From JANOAR01 sp031411235 (GTDB lineage Bacteria > Verrucomicrobiota > Verrucomicrobiia > Verrucomicrobiales > Verrucomicrobiaceae), in the NCBI GenBank assembly GCA_031411235.1, contig JANOAR010000015.1, positions 1 to 42,011 of the forward strand: a stretch of 42,011 nucleotides of DNA, in the 5' to 3' direction. A program made the translations under genes and the position numbers. The notes beneath the pieces are model-generated. The model was not told where the DNA came from and ran no database searches. It worked only from the letters and a program-made list of their open reading frames with translations. Shown here piece by piece: positions 41,943 to 42,011 of this stretch. Position 1 is the stretch's first letter; every line of letters begins with the position of its first letter.

Positions 41943-42011
41943 GCGCGGTGCAACGGGTGAAGCCGCACGAGCTTAGGCGCACTCATGTTATGGCCCGTTT
42001 TTAGCGGTTGG

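Overview
The window looks like a chromosomal segment of a Verrucomicrobiota bacterium, probably Verrucomicrobiae near Prosthecobacter/Verrucomicrobium. The evidence is a complete four-gene Verru_Chthon cassette (pilin-like proteins A-B-C-D), a DUF1549 cytochrome-like protein, a PQQ-dehydrogenase/diheme cytochrome fusion, a formylglycine-type sulfatase and a Tat-exported Gfo/Idh/MocA oxidoreductase, together with vertically inherited housekeeping genes (rpsB-tsf, ilvB/ilvN, CCA-adding enzyme, PNP). Most of the window is GC-rich. Two blocks are visibly AT-richer: the Verru_Chthon cassette and a DNA methyltransferase plus unknown gene.

Layout. 1-2145: 3' part of a CusA/CzcA metal-efflux RND pump with an in-frame tandem palindromic insert. 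2146-2542: a scar in which a signal-peptide gene fragment and a frameshifted DegT aminotransferase fragment meet at a 108-bp inverted-repeat element. 2543-8278: a sulfatase and an N,N-dimethylformamidase-like protein (minus), divergent from an oxidoreductase and a diheme peroxidase (plus); this suggests oxidative or hydrolytic attack on complex, possibly sulfated, substrates. 8308-10231: TatD nuclease and a membrane-anchored coiled-coil protein. 10296-17577: the Verru_Chthon cassette, transcribed A to D. 17739-22830: purine nucleoside phosphorylase, a DUF4129/DUF4350 membrane pair and a small outer-membrane barrel protein. 23115-25329: L,D-transpeptidase convergent with rpsB-tsf. 25614-30005: PQQ dehydrogenase-cytochrome fusion, its apparent GntR regulator and an SH3/BamE-like exported protein. 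30013-33239: HupE/UreJ-like membrane protein, a small exported protein and the CCA-adding enzyme. 33255-39152: branched-chain amino-acid genes ilvB and ilvN on the same strand, separated by a four-helix-bundle gene with three 38-bp repeats around it, a LAB_N membrane protein, and an AT-rich methyltransferase plus unknown gene that resembles a restriction-modification or defence insertion. 39467-41942: DUF1549 protein followed by a secretin-like exported protein.

The best candidates for something undescribed are the methyltransferase partner gene at 34519-35223, the repeat-flanked four-helix-bundle unit at 36811-37397, and the pilin-like cassette with its 1660-residue protein A. No tRNA, rRNA, CRISPR array, transposase or phage gene was seen. 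Most genes, including rpsB, tsf and ilvB, lack a recognisable Shine-Dalgarno sequence.
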